NCBI RefSeq assembly: GCF_030253575.1
Contig: NC_080557.1
Span: 43,662,501 to 43,726,500 of the forward strand
Direction of reading: 5' to 3'
Source of the DNA: Rhododendron vialii
Lineage: Eukaryota; Streptophyta; Magnoliopsida; Ericales; Ericaceae
DNA length: 64,000 nt
Both the position numbers and the translations under genes were made by a program. Position 1 is the stretch's first letter. Every line of letters starts with the position of its first letter. Positions 46,736 through 58,661 of this stretch are shown here, piece by piece. The notes under the pieces were generated by a model that was not told the origin of the DNA, did not search any database, and saw only the letters and a list, made by a program, of their open reading frames with translations.

Positions 46736-47321
46736 AAAAATAATACATTCATCAAACCCCAATCAGAGAGTTGATAAACCATATGTCAAAAATACTAGCA
46801 AAACCAAAACTATTACTATATGAATGATCAAAACTACCATAGTCATGTTATGGAAGCTTTTCATAATAGCTTCATTAAATCATTCCATCCTTAAATAAAA
46901 TTAGTCAATAAATAGTGCTAAACATGACGTATTCGTAATGAAACGTGTAAGGTTTTAGGTAATTGATCCCCTTATCATTAAATCATTCCATCCCTAAATA
47001 TTTGCAAATACATAACATAGTAGTCTGTAAATATGTTCTTGTTTGATCTTTCGTCAGTCTAATAATTAGGAATTGAATGTCTTGTCCATTGGTGGTGGTC
47101 CAATTTGATTTACGGATTCTCCGATTACAAAGCAAATTTCGTTTTTGTTCTGGGGACCAAAATAAAGTCAACAAAAGAAGACAATAAACAAACGCTTTGC
47201 ATCCCGTAGTGGTTGCAAATTTCGTTTCTTGTGCCTTGTGGGATAGTAATAATCAGGAATGACAATTTGCCTGTACCGGTTTATGAACATTCGTCGCTGT
47301 GTAGACAATCGCTTATGTGCT
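46736..47321. other. AT-rich intergenic DNA, no gene seen
   Basis: No supported frame or terminal repeats. Confidence 0.5.
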
Positions 47322-47324
47322 TTA

Positions 47325-47564
47325 GGCTCCGTTCCGGAACGTAAAATAAGTATTTATTTTTTTAAGAAGGCAGTTTCAACATCAAAAATAATGTATTTAT
47401 GCAAATAATTTTCCTACCAATATGGATCTTGTTTAATAGATCTCATCAAGATCTTTAATACAGTGCAAAAAAAATTAAAAAATTATTTTTCATTTACATT
47501 ATTTTTAAGTTTGAAAATGTGAAATAAGCTGCTTATTTTTTAAGAAGGTTTCTGGAACGGAGCC
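47325..47564 (+). mobile_element. Tourist-like MITE, copy 3
   Basis: Ends GGCTCCGTTCCGGAAC and the complement of TTCTGGAACGGAGCC, with TTA on both sides (47322-47324, 47565-47567). Same orientation as copy 2. Confidence 0.82.
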
Positions 47565-47567
47565 TTA

Positions 47568-48841
47568 GTAGTCTTTCCGAGGTTGTTTATTAGGTTGAGT
47601 CGAATGCATGTCCCTCAGTGTATCATATCTCTGTAATTCGATTGTCGGACCTTTTTTTATATCAAAATAACAGCTATATTCTTCTTTAAGAAAAAACAAC
47701 ACAAACAAATGCTTTGCAAAATGTTTGTTTTACACGTCTGCCTTAGCGCAACACTTGTTCAAACTTCAAAGCTAGTCACCTAATTTGTGTGCGAGAGCGT
47801 GAGCGTGAAAACGTCTTTTAAGCACATCTTAGAATAATAAACTTCACAAGTCAAGATTGAAATGCGAGTATAATGCAAGAATTGAGGGCGAAAGCGTAGT
47901 TCATTTTGAAGCTAGGATAATGTGATGTGACTGAGACTGAGGTTCAAAGTTCATCAGTTGAAGGGCAATCCAGCGAAGAAGGATGTAAGAATGATTTGGG
48001 CCGTGATATCCCAGCTTATGTTAGCTCATTGGCAATCCAATTGAAAGTGATGGCCCAATACCTTATCGAGTTAACTTGGCATGGCTCATAACTGTCAAAC
48101 TATCCGGCCCGATTGTTTGAAGTCTTCGGAGGCCATGTGTCTCACGCTACTATTCTCAATCTTCGTACTGTGCTCGTTGTCTCAACCATTGCGAGACACG
48201 AATTGTAGTTACTTGAGATGAGCTCAAAGACGTCCTCACACTCGCACTCCTGCACCTGTTCACGCACGTGTATTATGTGACTTCGAGTTAAACAATCCAA
48301 CCCCATGGATCATTATTTCTTATTCTCGAGTTTAATTTGTTGTATCTACTCAAGTTAATATGTTTTTCTTATAAATTTTTTTTTCTAACGCCATAGGTTT
48401 TCGAACGTAATACATTGGAATCGTGCTAAGACAGTCTGCATCGTGATGTGAAACTTCATGTGTGACTGAGATCCTCAGCAGCTTCGTCTATCACAAAAAA
48501 CAAAGGATTGGAAATTGGTTGATAAGACGTGGTTCTTCCAATGCCAAATTGACATCTGCTTAAAATCATACTAACATTTTGCTCGTTCGATTGACATCTG
48601 CTTAAAATCATACTAACGTTTTGCCCATTCGATATACGAAGACGGCAAAAAACCATCTGTGGGAACTTTTTTTCTGTTGTTGGTGAATCGGTGCGTATGG
48701 CTCTTGGAATTTACTTTCTTTTCTCACAAAAAAATAAGTAAATTTCACAACATAAAAAAAAAACAAAGAAATGAAGAAAAGAGATGATTTCAAGGAGTAT
48801 TTGTTATGTTATTAATTGAACTTAACTTCTTTTTAAACGAA

Positions 48842-48891
<50 letters not shown>

Positions 48892-49258
48892 AAAAAAATA
48901 TAGAATAATAAATAAAAAGATGAAAAAAATTGAGAAAATTCGATGTTGGAGAGAGAGACATGGAGATAGCTTCGTTTTATCCTAGGTAACTACATTCTTA
49001 TAGTATAATTAGTATATATAAATAGATAGATAAAAGTCAAATATTACTTGATTTTCATTATTCCGTTTTACTATGTGTCTTTTTTACTATGTGTCTGTCT
49101 TTGTCTCTTCCTTGAATTCTCTTTTCCCCTTACTGGTACATGTATATATCACAGGCAAAAATAGATGTTTCTAAACATCCAACCGATGGGTATCTTTCAA
49201 ATGTGGTTGCGTTCCCTTAGAAGCTGTTGAATGGTGATGTCTCAACTTATAATTCCTG
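47568..49258. other. AT-rich intergenic DNA, no gene seen
   Basis: Includes an AT microsatellite of about 40 bp at 48848-48888. A short duplicated passage with TTGACATCTGCTTAAAATCA occurs twice near 48550 and 48590. No supported gene. Confidence 0.5.
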
Positions 49259-49455
49259 TTTAACACAGCGAGAAGTTTATGGGTGTTGGCCGCCACGTAC
49301 CACACACGGCATCCGTCGGCGATTCCAACCATTTAAACGAGTTGTAGATTGTCTAAAACACGTTTGGAGTCTTTGGACAGCTGAGATCGCCGACGGATAC
49401 CGCCACGTGATACCCGCTCGGCACCCAAAAATTTCTCACAATACAGTAGTTTAAA
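49259..49455. mobile_element. Small foldback element, about 197 bp
   Basis: Inverted halves: GAGAAGTTTATGGGTG against the complement of CACCCAAAAATTTCTC, and GGCATCCGTCGGCGATTC against the complement of GATCGCCGACGGATACC. The extended match spans about 70 bp per arm. Non-coding despite a 75-codon frame. Confidence 0.6.
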
Positions 49456-50880
49456 AAAACTCTATCACTTAAATGTTTAGCGTTGAACAATTGAATGGTC
49501 AAATAATCTTTGCATTCATCCCATTTTCAATGGTCACGTGAAGTGCACTATTATTGGAAAAGGGTCTCAGCCACCCCACCACCTAAACCTACACGAACAT
49601 TGATACATGCACTTATATATAATGACTAAATAAATACACTAGAATGCTGTTATATAATCATACTATTGTACAATTGTATAAGTTTCCACTTTTGGAAGAT
49701 AAAAAAAAAAGGTGCAATTGTTAGTGCAAGTCTTCGTGCCTATATTTCTCAATGATAATTGGAAAACGCCTACAAGCAGCTAAAACATATAACTTAAAAA
49801 GCCAATCAAACACAAAAATTAAGTTACCAAATAAGGTCTAAATGGTCACGCTCAATGGGAGTTGCTATGCTGGTCGCTCCCTCCCACCCTTCTTTCTGAT
49901 CAAAAAAAAAAAAGGGCCTAAATTGAGTATCATCAATCGGTAGGGTCGCTAGTATAACTTGCATAAAAGGGTGCACTCGAATTCTTTGTAGTAGTACGTA
50001 TTCCCTATTTTTCCCTCAAGTTCCATCTTGTTGGTTTCTCTTACATCCAAATATTAGTCATACTAAGCTTTCATGGCTTTTGGGTCACAATCAGTTTGAA
50101 AAAGACCCAACATCAAACATAAAAACCCTACACTAGTAATGTTTACGCATGAATGGTAGGTAAGGGTAATAAACAGATCCATGACATGTATACTGCTTAT
50201 AAAGACAAAAATGAATTCAAATCTTTTTGAACAACATGTTCCGATGGATTTTTGGCCGTTAGATCAAGTGAAATTTTTTTATTTCGTAATTTTTTTTTTG
50301 CCAAAAATACACAAGTGCACGATTTCAAACCCAAACCCACGGAAACAAAATCGTTTATGGTTTGGAAAAAAGACATCAGTTTCAGTTCAGATACCCATCG
50401 AATCGGTCGAGATTGCCATCTTGACACCACTAAACGAAATTTTGCTCCAAGACTAGCTCCTCCAATTCTGTAACTTATTATCACACCTTTGACCTGTAGA
50501 TATTCTAGATTTATGCCCTATAATACGCAGTAAAATCAAGTTTTTTGTCTGTCCATTTCTGCTTCATTTATTTTTCAACTCATCGTTCATTACTTGAATT
50601 GATTGCATTACAGGACATTATACAGTACTCTACGGTTTACGATCCTTTTAAAATACTCTACTTTTTAATCCAATACTGGAATTTATTTTATTTTATTTTA
50701 TAGTAATAAAATCACCAATGGGACCTCGATTGCATGACATCTCTTTATTTAGCATTATCACAGTAATCATTATTATCGAATGATTAGAGCTAGATCCAAG
50801 CCTAGATATAATATTCCGGTAATAGGATATACGATCTAGATATATCTGGGGTTTCATCCCCCAAGATTTTCTTTTTGGTA
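49456..50880. other. Intergenic DNA, no gene seen
   Basis: Frames up to 95 codons near 50180-50480 show no domain and overlap on both strands. AT-rich. Confidence 0.5.
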
Positions 50881-50883
50881 ATG

Positions 50884-51080
50884 CAGGGTGTCTCGGGCCA
50901 GTTTGTGCACACATCAAACTAATTTCTTTAAACGCTTTCACAACTGTTTCACATGCTTACGCATGAGGTGAGGTGACCCAAAGAATTATTGGCAAGAAAA
51001 ATCGAACCTGAGATCAATCTTAGGATGAAGCAAATACCTAAATCTCAAGTCAAGACCATTAGACTAACCACTTGGAAACT
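50884..51080 (+). repeat. SINE-like repeat (possible Au-type)
   Basis: GTGTCTCGGGCCAGTTTGTG at the start and AATCGAACCTGAGATC with AAGACCATTAGACTAACCAC at the end resemble the layout of Au-type plant SINEs. Similar GCGTAAACTGGCCCAGGACA wording in the opposite orientation occurs at about 51700-51730, with weaker traces near 52150 and 60810. Confidence 0.4.
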
Positions 51081-52780
51081 ATTCCGCAAGATTATTTGCG
51101 ATAAATATTTGACTATAAAGGCAAGAAAATGTGGTGGGACATATATAGTTGGCTATAAAAAAAAAAACCCCCAAAGGCTGCTTTCCTAATAAGATAAGGC
51201 GCGAATACACTGCCCTAATGGAAAAAATAATAATTCACTGGTGAGGTGGTCAAATTACTTTGTCTTCATTTTATTCTTAAGATTTATTTTAATGAAATTG
51301 ATGCGCCTTTTTTTATTACTTTAAATAAAGAATGGAAGAAAGACAAGAGATCTATTGCATGAAACCCAACGTCCCCTTACGCTACTCTTTGATAAATTTT
51401 TTTTTTTAATTTGTGTATTATTTTGTTGAGAGAACATGAATCAAAGAAACATGAATTTGTTGTTTTTTTTCTTCTTCTTTAAGAATCGGCTGATTCATAA
51501 GAGTCATCCAAAATTAAGTCCGAATATTATTCGTCAAGTTTTGATCGAGAAATGAACCAAAGGGGTTGGGCAGGTAGTTTTGGCCTCCGACTGATGGATT
51601 TGTTCATTTCTACGGTTTTAAGTTTGAATTTCATTTTCAGCAACTCGTGAGACCACCTTACCTCGCATGTTAGTGTGGAAAGGGTTGTAAGATTTAATTC
51701 GAGATATGCGTAAACTGGCCCAGGACACCTCGCATTTTTAAAAATTGTTTTTAATCAAATAGGAAAATAGAAACGATGGCATAAAGCTAAGAGCACCAGA
51801 ATGAGTGTTTTTTCTTTTCCCTTTTTTTCTAAACAGAGAATGAGTGCCTAGTCATCTTCCCCTCTCTTTTTTTTTCTTTTTCTTTAATCAATGGGTGAAC
51901 GAATAGTCTACAGTCTACACATCCATTTTTAAGGCTGTATGGGCAATGTATCTGTTGCCATCAGAACTCTCCTTATCACCATAATATATAAACCTGAAGT
52001 GGTTTTGCAAGTATTAGAAAGTTAATAAATGTTTGTCTCCCATAAAATCGTATGTTGGAATCTCACGGAGGCCACACTCAGAACCATGGAGCAATGTAAA
52101 ATTTTGCCATGTCGGTAACTTTAAGACCACAGAATAGGTAAACATTGCGAAAACTGGCCCGAAGATATATGGGTTGTGTGGGTGACCAAATTCAATGATT
52201 TTGATTTATAGTGAAGGGGGATGGTAAGTGCATGCACACCCCACGTTTGATGTCCCGCATTCTAGATGGCCAAGAATTTAGTCAAAGGCGACAGAAACGG
52301 AAGCAGCCATTACTGTCATTTACCACTAGCTAGCTAACTAGTACTCGTGGTCGTGGTCTGGTCGTCGATTCGATCGTGCCTGGTTAAAATATGAATGAGA
52401 CGCAGCAGAAGGTAAAATACAAAATGTGGAGGGGAGAGGGCTCGCGCCTAGGTTACTACTCGATCGGCTGTACCCTCGTATTCCCTTTTTGTTGCCTCGC
52501 AAATTTCATCACTCTTTCACCTGGAGAGACAGAGAGAGAGAGAGAGAGAGAGTGAGTGAGTGTGTGTTTAATCAGAGGCTCGTACACTTGGGGAGAGAGG
52601 GAGAGAGCGTTTAATGAGAATCACGGAAGATGGGAGGCCTCTGGCCCCATACTCTCGGTCAACTGAATTAGGACCGACTGAAATATGGAATCCCACTGCC
52701 ACAAAGCAATTTGGTACGGCGGGGCCGACCCCACTGCGGGGCTCTTTGACTAAATAAGCTGGTACAATTCACAATCGAAA
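51081..52780. other. Intergenic DNA with SINE-like traces, no gene seen
   Basis: Two further decayed SINE-like passages (about 51590-51735 and 52040-52170) and a GA tract (52531-52552). No supported frame. Confidence 0.4.
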
Positions 52781-52789
52781 AGTTTATGA

Positions 52790-53150
52790 TTCCCGATCCC
52801 AAAATTCCGATCGGATTCTGACGCTTCATCGGGCACACTTCGGTCACCGGAGGGACGATCCAAGCCGTCCAAAAATTCTAAAAAATAAAACCGGGTGGGC
52901 TCGCGTGAGAATCAACGGCATCCGATATGTGTAGGTGTTCGATCCAAATACTTCATGTTTTTGTATATATATGTTACAAAAACATGTAGTGTTTGGATTG
53001 AACACTTACTCACATCGGATGCCGTTGATTCTTGCTTGCGCTCACTCAGTTTTATTTTTTAGAATTTTTGGACAGCTCGGATCGGCCTTCCGGTGGCCGG
53101 AGTGTGCCCGACGGGACATCGGGATCCTATCGAGATCCCTTTTGGTCGGG
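52790..53150. mobile_element. Older relative of the 29.9-kb palindromic element
   Basis: An imperfect palindrome centred near 52970. Its arms share, in order, the vocabulary of the 29724-30091 element: a CGG(A/T)CACCGG-type block, CAAAAATTCTAAAAAA, GAATCAACGGCATCCGA and a GTGT loop. The mismatches between arms suggest an old insertion. Confidence 0.65.
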
Positions 53151-53174
53151 CACTGTAGCACCCTCATTCACAAT

Positions 53175-53390
53175 TTTTTTTTGAATAAAGACGAAAAAAT
53201 TGGCTTATTGATTTTTTTCGTCTTTATTCAAAAAAAATTGGATTTGGGTAAAAAAATTTTACTTTTTAGATTCCTCTTGACGTGAGGATGCAATAATTTC
53301 CGAAAAAACGACAATAAGCCAAGTGATACGAAAAAAATTTGAATAAGGACAAAAAATAAGCCAAAGTGGCTTATTTGTCCGAACGTCTAA
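53175..53390. repeat. AT-rich hairpin with GAATAAAGACGAAAAAA arms
   Basis: TTTTTGAATAAAGACGAAAA and its reverse complement lie about 15 bp apart near 53180-53235. Related words (TTGAATAAAGACAAAAAA) occur inside the first hAT-type element near 850. Confidence 0.55.
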
Positions 53391-54097
53391 GCTTAAAAGT
53401 GTTCACTTCAAATTTCCGTTTGACAAAAAAAAAAAAAAACGTTCACTTCGCTAACGATTGCTCTTCGACTTGTTGAGGAGAATAGAAAGCCCATAATGTA
53501 TTCTCCATATGGAGAGCTCAAAAAAATTACTACTACCATGTCTTAGATGTCTACAACGGAAAATTGTTGCTTACTGCATTGTTTGCCTCCACGAAAACGA
53601 CGACCATGGTACACTGACCTAATCCCTCCCTCGTGTGTAATTGGAGCAGAGGCCCCCCCCCCCCCCAGGGTGAATAGTATAAGTATAGACATATCACGTA
53701 GCACGGGGCCACCACGTGAATTCTTCTTCTACCACTCTCTCTCTCTCTCTCTCTCCGGATTCTCCCTCACAAGTCACGACTGACTCTCTCTCTTAAAAGA
53801 GTGAGCAAGAGACCCATTCATTCTCTTCCAATATAACATTTCTTTTTAACGTCCCATATTCTCTCTCTCTCTCTCTCTCTCTTCCCCCCAAACGCTCCCC
53901 TTCTCAACAAAGAAAGCGTAAACGACGTACCAAATTACCCATAGACCAGAAATCCAAAGTAACACACCAAATCTTCCCTTTCCCGAGGAAAAATCCGAAA
54001 CAGAAGGATATATACAACCCACAATTGGATCAACAATTCTATTGAATCCAGTAAGAGGCTGTTGAATTTCATGTTCTAATAAGAGGGTTGAAAATCG
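53391..54097 (+). promoter_or_regulatory. Upstream region and probable 5' leader of the LSH6-type gene
   Basis: Contains a C run (53657-53675) and CT tracts at 53734-53756 and 53863-53882 on the coding strand. No unambiguous TATA box was chosen. Confidence 0.4.
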
Positions 54098-54733
54098 ATG
54101 GATTCGGCAACCGGAGCCGGAGCGCCCGACCCGAACGAGGGCGAGGGTCCCTCATCGACCGCTCCAGGCGGCGGAGAATCGGCGGAGGCCGGGTCAACTG
54201 CGGCGGCGGCGCCGCCGAGCCGGTACGAGTCGCAAAAGCGACGAGACTGGAACACGTTCTTGCAGTACCTGAAGAACCACAAGCCGCCGCTGACGCTGGC
54301 TCGGTGCAGCGGCGCGCACGTGATCGAGTTCCTCAAGTACCTCGACCAGTTCGGCAAGACGAAGGTGCACGCGACGGGCTGCCCGCACTTCGGGCAACCG
54401 AACCCGCCCGCCCCGTGCGCGTGCCCGATGAAGCAGGCGTGGGGGAGCCTCGACGCGCTCATTGGGCGGCTGCGAGCCGCGTACGAGGAGAACGGGGGGC
54501 AGCCTGAGTCGAACCCGTTCGGGGCGAGGGCGGTTAGGATTTACTTGAGGGAAGTTCGCGAAGGTCAGGCCAAGGCTAGAGGGATACCGTACGAGAAGAA
54601 GAAGCGGAAAAGAGCAACGGCGGCGGCGGAAAATGTGTCGGTGGGCGGTAGTAGTAGCGGTGGTGGTGGTGAAGGGAGTAGTGGTGGTGGTTCTGATGTG
54701 GCGGCTACTGTTGATCCTTCAAGTAACAAGTAA
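54098..54733 (+). CDS. LSH6: ALOG-domain (DUF640) nuclear protein, LIGHT-DEPENDENT SHORT HYPOCOTYLS 6 type
   Basis: Intronless, 211 codons. ALOG proteins are plant-specific DNA-binding regulators of organ boundaries and meristem fate, derived from an XerC/D-like recombinase fold. Residues 1-40 are low complexity. The ALOG domain runs about 41-168: [20 protein letters not shown], the zinc-ribbon insert with Cys95, His97, Cys107 and Cys109 ([17 protein letters not shown]), then [20 protein letters not shown] and [20 protein letters not shown]. The basic EKKKRKR (166-172) is the nuclear localisation signal. The tail is Ser/Gly-rich. The [11 protein letters not shown] wording fits the LSH6 subgroup better than LSH3/4 or LSH10; the subgroup is inferred. 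The region is strikingly GC-rich, as usual for this family. The first ATG in frame is used. Confidence 0.95.
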   Translation: MDSATGAGAPDPNEGEGPSSTAPGGGESAEAGSTAAAAPPSRYESQKRRDWNTFLQYLKNHKPPLTLARCSGAHVIEFLKYLDQFGKTKVHATGCPHFGQPNPPAPCACPMKQAWGSLDALIGRLRAAYEENGGQPESNPFGARAVRIYLREVREGQAKARGIPYEKKKRKRATAAAENVSVGGSSSGGGGEGSSGGGSDVAATVDPSSNK

Positions 54734-54889
54734 AACAGTATAGTTTTCACTTCTCTTGAATTAATGATTTCCACTGTTTATTTCTATTTTTTTATCGGCG
54801 AAAATCATTATTGTTATAATAGTTAGATTAGTATTTTAAAAAAAGAGTTTCGAAAGTTTTGACAAGAGCATATCGATCCTTGCTTAATT

Positions 54890-55195
54890 AGCCCGGTGGC
54901 AAGCACGTGTAGTGTCATGTCTTACCCAGCCCCGGCAACATGTAATTGTCTAGCCATGCCATGACGTGTACCGTCATGTCTTTTCTAGCCCGGTAACAAG
55001 CACATGTCATTCCATACCTTGCCTACAAGACGTGTGCTAGCATGAGGCATCAAAGCCAAACACTGAAAGCACGAGTAGTAGCTTCCCTTGAATTGTCCGA
55101 CGGCAAGCAATCGACTTGAACTCTTAACCGCCTTTCTCCGGCACATAAGTGAACTCTTCATGCCGTTGAGCTAAAGGCTTCTTAGCTTATTTCCG
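54890..55195 (-). mobile_element. tRNA-derived SINE candidate
   Basis: On the minus strand TTTAGCTCAACGGC (55162-55175) resembles a pol III A box, and about 45 bp further GAGTTCAAGTCG (about 55112-55122) resembles a B box, the spacing found in tRNA-like promoters. The sequence then runs into unrelated CGTGT-rich DNA. No complete tRNA cloverleaf is apparent. Confidence 0.5.
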
Positions 55196-55562
55196 TTTCG
55201 TTTTTCACTAGAAGAATATCGTTTCAAATTGTGATTACAAATTAAGAGTCATTATATCGTAGTAGTAGTACTACTTGTAATTGGATAGTCCAATGAGCGA
55301 AATCTAGTTAGAATTCTCTCTCTCTCTCTCTCTCTCTCTGAATTGTAGAACAGGATTGTTCCATTGTCTCCCATGTGAACAGATTTGAGCTATTTTCGAG
55401 TCATTGTAGAAAGAAATCTCTACCATGTGTTTATTCTTTTTGTTCTTGGTCAGCTTGTTTGGGCAAGCAACTCACCAGAAAACCTATCCCCACTGGTATT
55501 TCTGAAAGCTAGGCTGCAACACATCGTCTTATTCCCTAAATTGAGACCTATTTAGTCCAGCA

Positions 55563-55861
55563 TCATCTATCGCTGCTAATCAGGCTCCATTTCTCTACAA
55601 AGGTTTGAAACCCAAACCACCTTTCATCTTTTGGGGTACAAACATCGATCCAACGAACCTTAGCCCCAGTAGACTTAAGATCCACGCCAGACCATAAAAA
55701 GCACCTCAAAAGAGCCTCAATCCCTTCCAAAATCCGTTGAGGAAGAATGAATAGAGAAGACCAATAAACGTGGATATTAAACAAGACAGAATGAATCAGT
55801 TGAGCCCTCTCACCAAAAGACAGCATTCTATTAGACCAGCTCATAATCCTTTTTTAAGAGT
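55563..55861 (-). pseudogene. LINE reverse-transcriptase C-terminal fragment
   Basis: The frame contains WSNRMLSFGERAQLIHSVLF, VYWSSLFILPQRI, FLWSGVDLKSTGAKVRWIDV and CTPKDERWFG, wording typical of the stretch between the reverse transcriptase and the zinc-binding domain of plant non-LTR retrotransposons. The usual GGLG after KDE reads RWFG. Only about 90 codons remain, with no catalytic YxDD region, so it is a dead fragment. Confidence 0.88.
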
Positions 55862-56030
55862 AGCGCAATCCTCATATCTCAGCCGAGAAGAAATCTAAGC
55901 CTCCGTTTGGAACTTGTGGAACGAAGCGAAAATGAAGAATTTTTTTAAAAAAAAGTTCTCTTCCTTGGTTCTTAAAAGAAAGAGAAGGGAAAATATCAAA
56001 CAAATTAATGCAACTTTCTCCTTAATTAAT

Positions 56031-56154
56031 GGGAAATGATATTGGCACTCCAAAAATTGATGCAGACATTCCAAAATCAGTGTAATTCCAAAGCTATTTT
56101 TCTTTATTTTTTGGAGTGCCTGCATCAATTTTTGGAGTGCCAATATCATTTTCC
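56031..56154. mobile_element. 124-bp foldback MITE with 8-bp target duplication
   Basis: Arms of about 50 bp, starting GGGAAATGATATTGGCACTC against the complement of GAGTGCCAATATCATTTTCC. Flanked by TAATTAAT at 56023-56030 and 56155-56162. Non-coding. Confidence 0.8.
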
Positions 56155-56440
56155 TAATTAATTCTCTTTTACTTTCTCTCATTTCCTTCTTAATTAGTAA
56201 TTAATTTCCTTCTGGCTTTTCCATTTATTTCCTAAGTTTCAATGAGAGATGTTACTAACAATGATGAGATAATGAGTGAAAGGAGCAAGTAATTAGTAAC
56301 TACTTTATTTTGTATTTCTGTTTCACTTTCATTGCTTTAAGATTTTTTATTTTTATTTTGGGTAACAACATTCATTGCATAAAGATGTCCTTCCTAAGAT
56401 CTACGATACCCATGTATTATGCTGAAAATTTGGGTCGTTA

Positions 56441-56744
56441 GAGCATCTCCAGCCTTGACCCATTTTAAGACTCAAATTTAAAAATAGGGCAAAAACTACA
56501 AAAATCTCTCTCCAATCTTTGACCCAAACCCTTCCCTATTTTGGGTTTTACCTATTTTTTTCCCCAAATTTGAGATAACTTTTGCCTTGACCCATTTCTC
56601 CAACGGCTAGTTAGAGAGAGAGAGAAAGAGGGAGATGTGTAAAATTTGGGTTTGATGATTGGAGATGTATCTACCCAAAATGGGTTTTTATCCAAAATTT
56701 GACTCAAATTTGAGGAAAAATATGGGTGAAGGCTGGAGATGCTC
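56441..56744. mobile_element. Tourist-type MITE, GAGCATCTCCAGCC family
   Basis: Inverted ends GAGCATCTCCAGCCTT and the complement of AAGGCTGGAGATGCTC, with TTA at both borders (56438-56440, 56745-56747). The GAGCATCTCCA end is widespread in plant Tourist MITEs. Non-coding. Confidence 0.88.
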
Positions 56745-56747
56745 TTA

Positions 56748-58089
56748 CCGTTAGGAAATAAGTTGAAGTTTGTCAGGTCTATAATTTTAGATTACGATAC
56801 TAATATATGTACATGTAAGCTAAGCCATAAACGAAACGCGGTATACGGCTCCAAATGAAAACAAGTCAACTAATGAATCAGAGTCGTCATTCCGGAAAAT
56901 GTAAAATCCATACATTCCTTCTCCCAGTAATTTACGAATCCATAAGCTCTAAAAATTGCTTTCTTTGAACCAGCACTTTTTTTAATTTGACTTTTTTATT
57001 GGGTTTTTCGTCAAGAATTCTGTTCTCTTTTATTCCATAGATAAGTGTAATTTTAGTGCCAAGATTTTTCCTTTTTGATCAATATTTTGGTTCCAGTTTA
57101 AACCCATGAGTGTGACATCCAACTTCGCGGAAGAGCCACTGTAAGCAGTTGTCCTCAAAAGTAACCCTAAAAACCTTACAGTATTTTCCACTTCTCTCTT
57201 CCAACAACGGGTGGTTTCGTGTTTTTTAGGATTGCCGGGGCTACCACCTGTGTGGAGGACCTGGGGACAGGGTGTAGTGCGTGATCAGAACCGTTCAAAC
57301 TATTAAAATTACTTCTGGACGGTTTGGATTTCGCATAGTACGTATTGTACTCCGCACTAAGGGTCCCCTAATTTGTGAGCAGGCTTGTTCATTTAGAGCC
57401 TCAAAGTTCCTACGCAGAATCTTTAATAAATTTTATTTATCTATCTTTCTGCTTATTATTCTAAAAAACTTACCTCAGAACTCAAACCGAACAGGAGGCC
57501 CCTAGTTCGCGTGGAGCAAGCAGTATAAATCTGCCTATATGCAGACTGCAGTTATGCGCACCCACGTGAGTCACATTAATTTGCACTTTCAGTTTCAGGT
57601 GCCTGCCTCCTTTAGTCCTTTGTTCCCTCCACACTATCATCAGTCTACTCCGATTTTGCTTTCAGCATATATTTTGTGTGATTTGGATTTTGGGTCCTAA
57701 ATTCGTGGGGTTGAAGTGTGGTACCAGATCTAGACTCTCTACAGTCTTGGAATTTAAAATTTGTGGATGGCATTATTGTTGTTAGGAATAAAAAGAATAC
57801 TTTGGCCACTTTTCTCAGTCTATGTTGGACTGCCAGATGGATTAGAGAGTCTAGCTAGTAGGAAAAAATTATTCGGGTGCTCTTTGTACACCGTCACGCA
57901 ATGCGTCTGACGTCACGTAATGCGTCTGACTTCTTTCTTTTTTTTGAACGGTAATTTTTTTTTTATAATCTTTTTTTTTTAATAATCTAAGAACAATATA
58001 TTCCTAAATCTAAGAACCATCCCTGTTGAGTGTATACAGAGGGGTGTCATACACTATGGGATTACTGTCTCAAACTTTTTTCACAAGTA
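56748..58089. other. Intergenic DNA, no gene seen
   Basis: A small hairpin (GAACCGTTCAAA against TCTGGACGGTTTGGAT near 57290-57330) may be a MITE remnant. No supported frame. Confidence 0.45.
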
Positions 58090-58099
58090 TATATTACTT

Positions 58100-58385
58100 C
58101 ACAGCAACCACCTGGCCCGGTGGTTCACAGGTTATTTGGTGAGATCATAGGTCGCGGATTTAGGGTGTGCTATCGAGTGCCCCTTTGAACCCTAGGGCAG
58201 TGGTCTCACGACTCGGGTCTTTGGACCCCGCTGATTCCCCCTTTGGATGGATTGCTTTGGCAAGTGCACACTTTTGGGTTAAGCTAAGGGGATCTACGGC
58301 AGATTTGGAGGCTCAATGATCACACCCAAAGACAGGTTACCACGCCTGATCGTCTCCTCCATTCCCATTTTCCTTAGCCAAAAAA
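58100..58385 (+). repeat. Possible tRNA-derived SINE
   Basis: CCTGGCCCGGTGGTTCACAG and then ATAGGTCGCGGATTTAG are arranged like A and B boxes of a plant SINE. The body ends near GCCAAAAAAAATTCC, an A-rich tail. No cloverleaf was resolved. Confidence 0.4.
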
Positions 58386-58418
58386 AATTCCTTTGTAGCC
58401 TACAATTTAAGTGTATAA

Positions 58419-58658
58419 GGCTCCGCTCCAGAACACCTTCTTAAAAAATAAGTACTTATTTCATATTTTCAAACTCAAAAATAGTGTAAATAAAAAATAA
58501 TTTTTTAATTTTTTTTGCACCGTATAAAAGATCTCATCAAGATTTTTCAAATAAGATCCATATTGCATATTTTTAAATTTTAATAAATTCATTATTTTTG
58601 AGCTTAAAATTGCCTTCTTAAAAAAGAAGGACTTATTCTATGTTCCGGAACGGGGCCT
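58419..58658 (-). mobile_element. Tourist-like MITE, copy 4
   Basis: Ends GGCTCCGCTCCAGAAC and the complement of GTTCCGGAACGGGGCC, with TAA on both sides (58416-58418, 58659-58661). Reverse orientation relative to copies 2 and 3. Confidence 0.8.
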
Positions 58659-58661
58659 AAA

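Noticed and set aside
54076..54507. Long antisense and shifted frames over the ALOG gene
   Set aside because: They are GC-rich shadows of the LSH6-type coding region, which alone shows a conserved domain.
55110..55180. Functional tRNA gene
   Set aside because: Box-like words are present but no acceptor stem or complete cloverleaf could be built; a SINE remnant is more likely.
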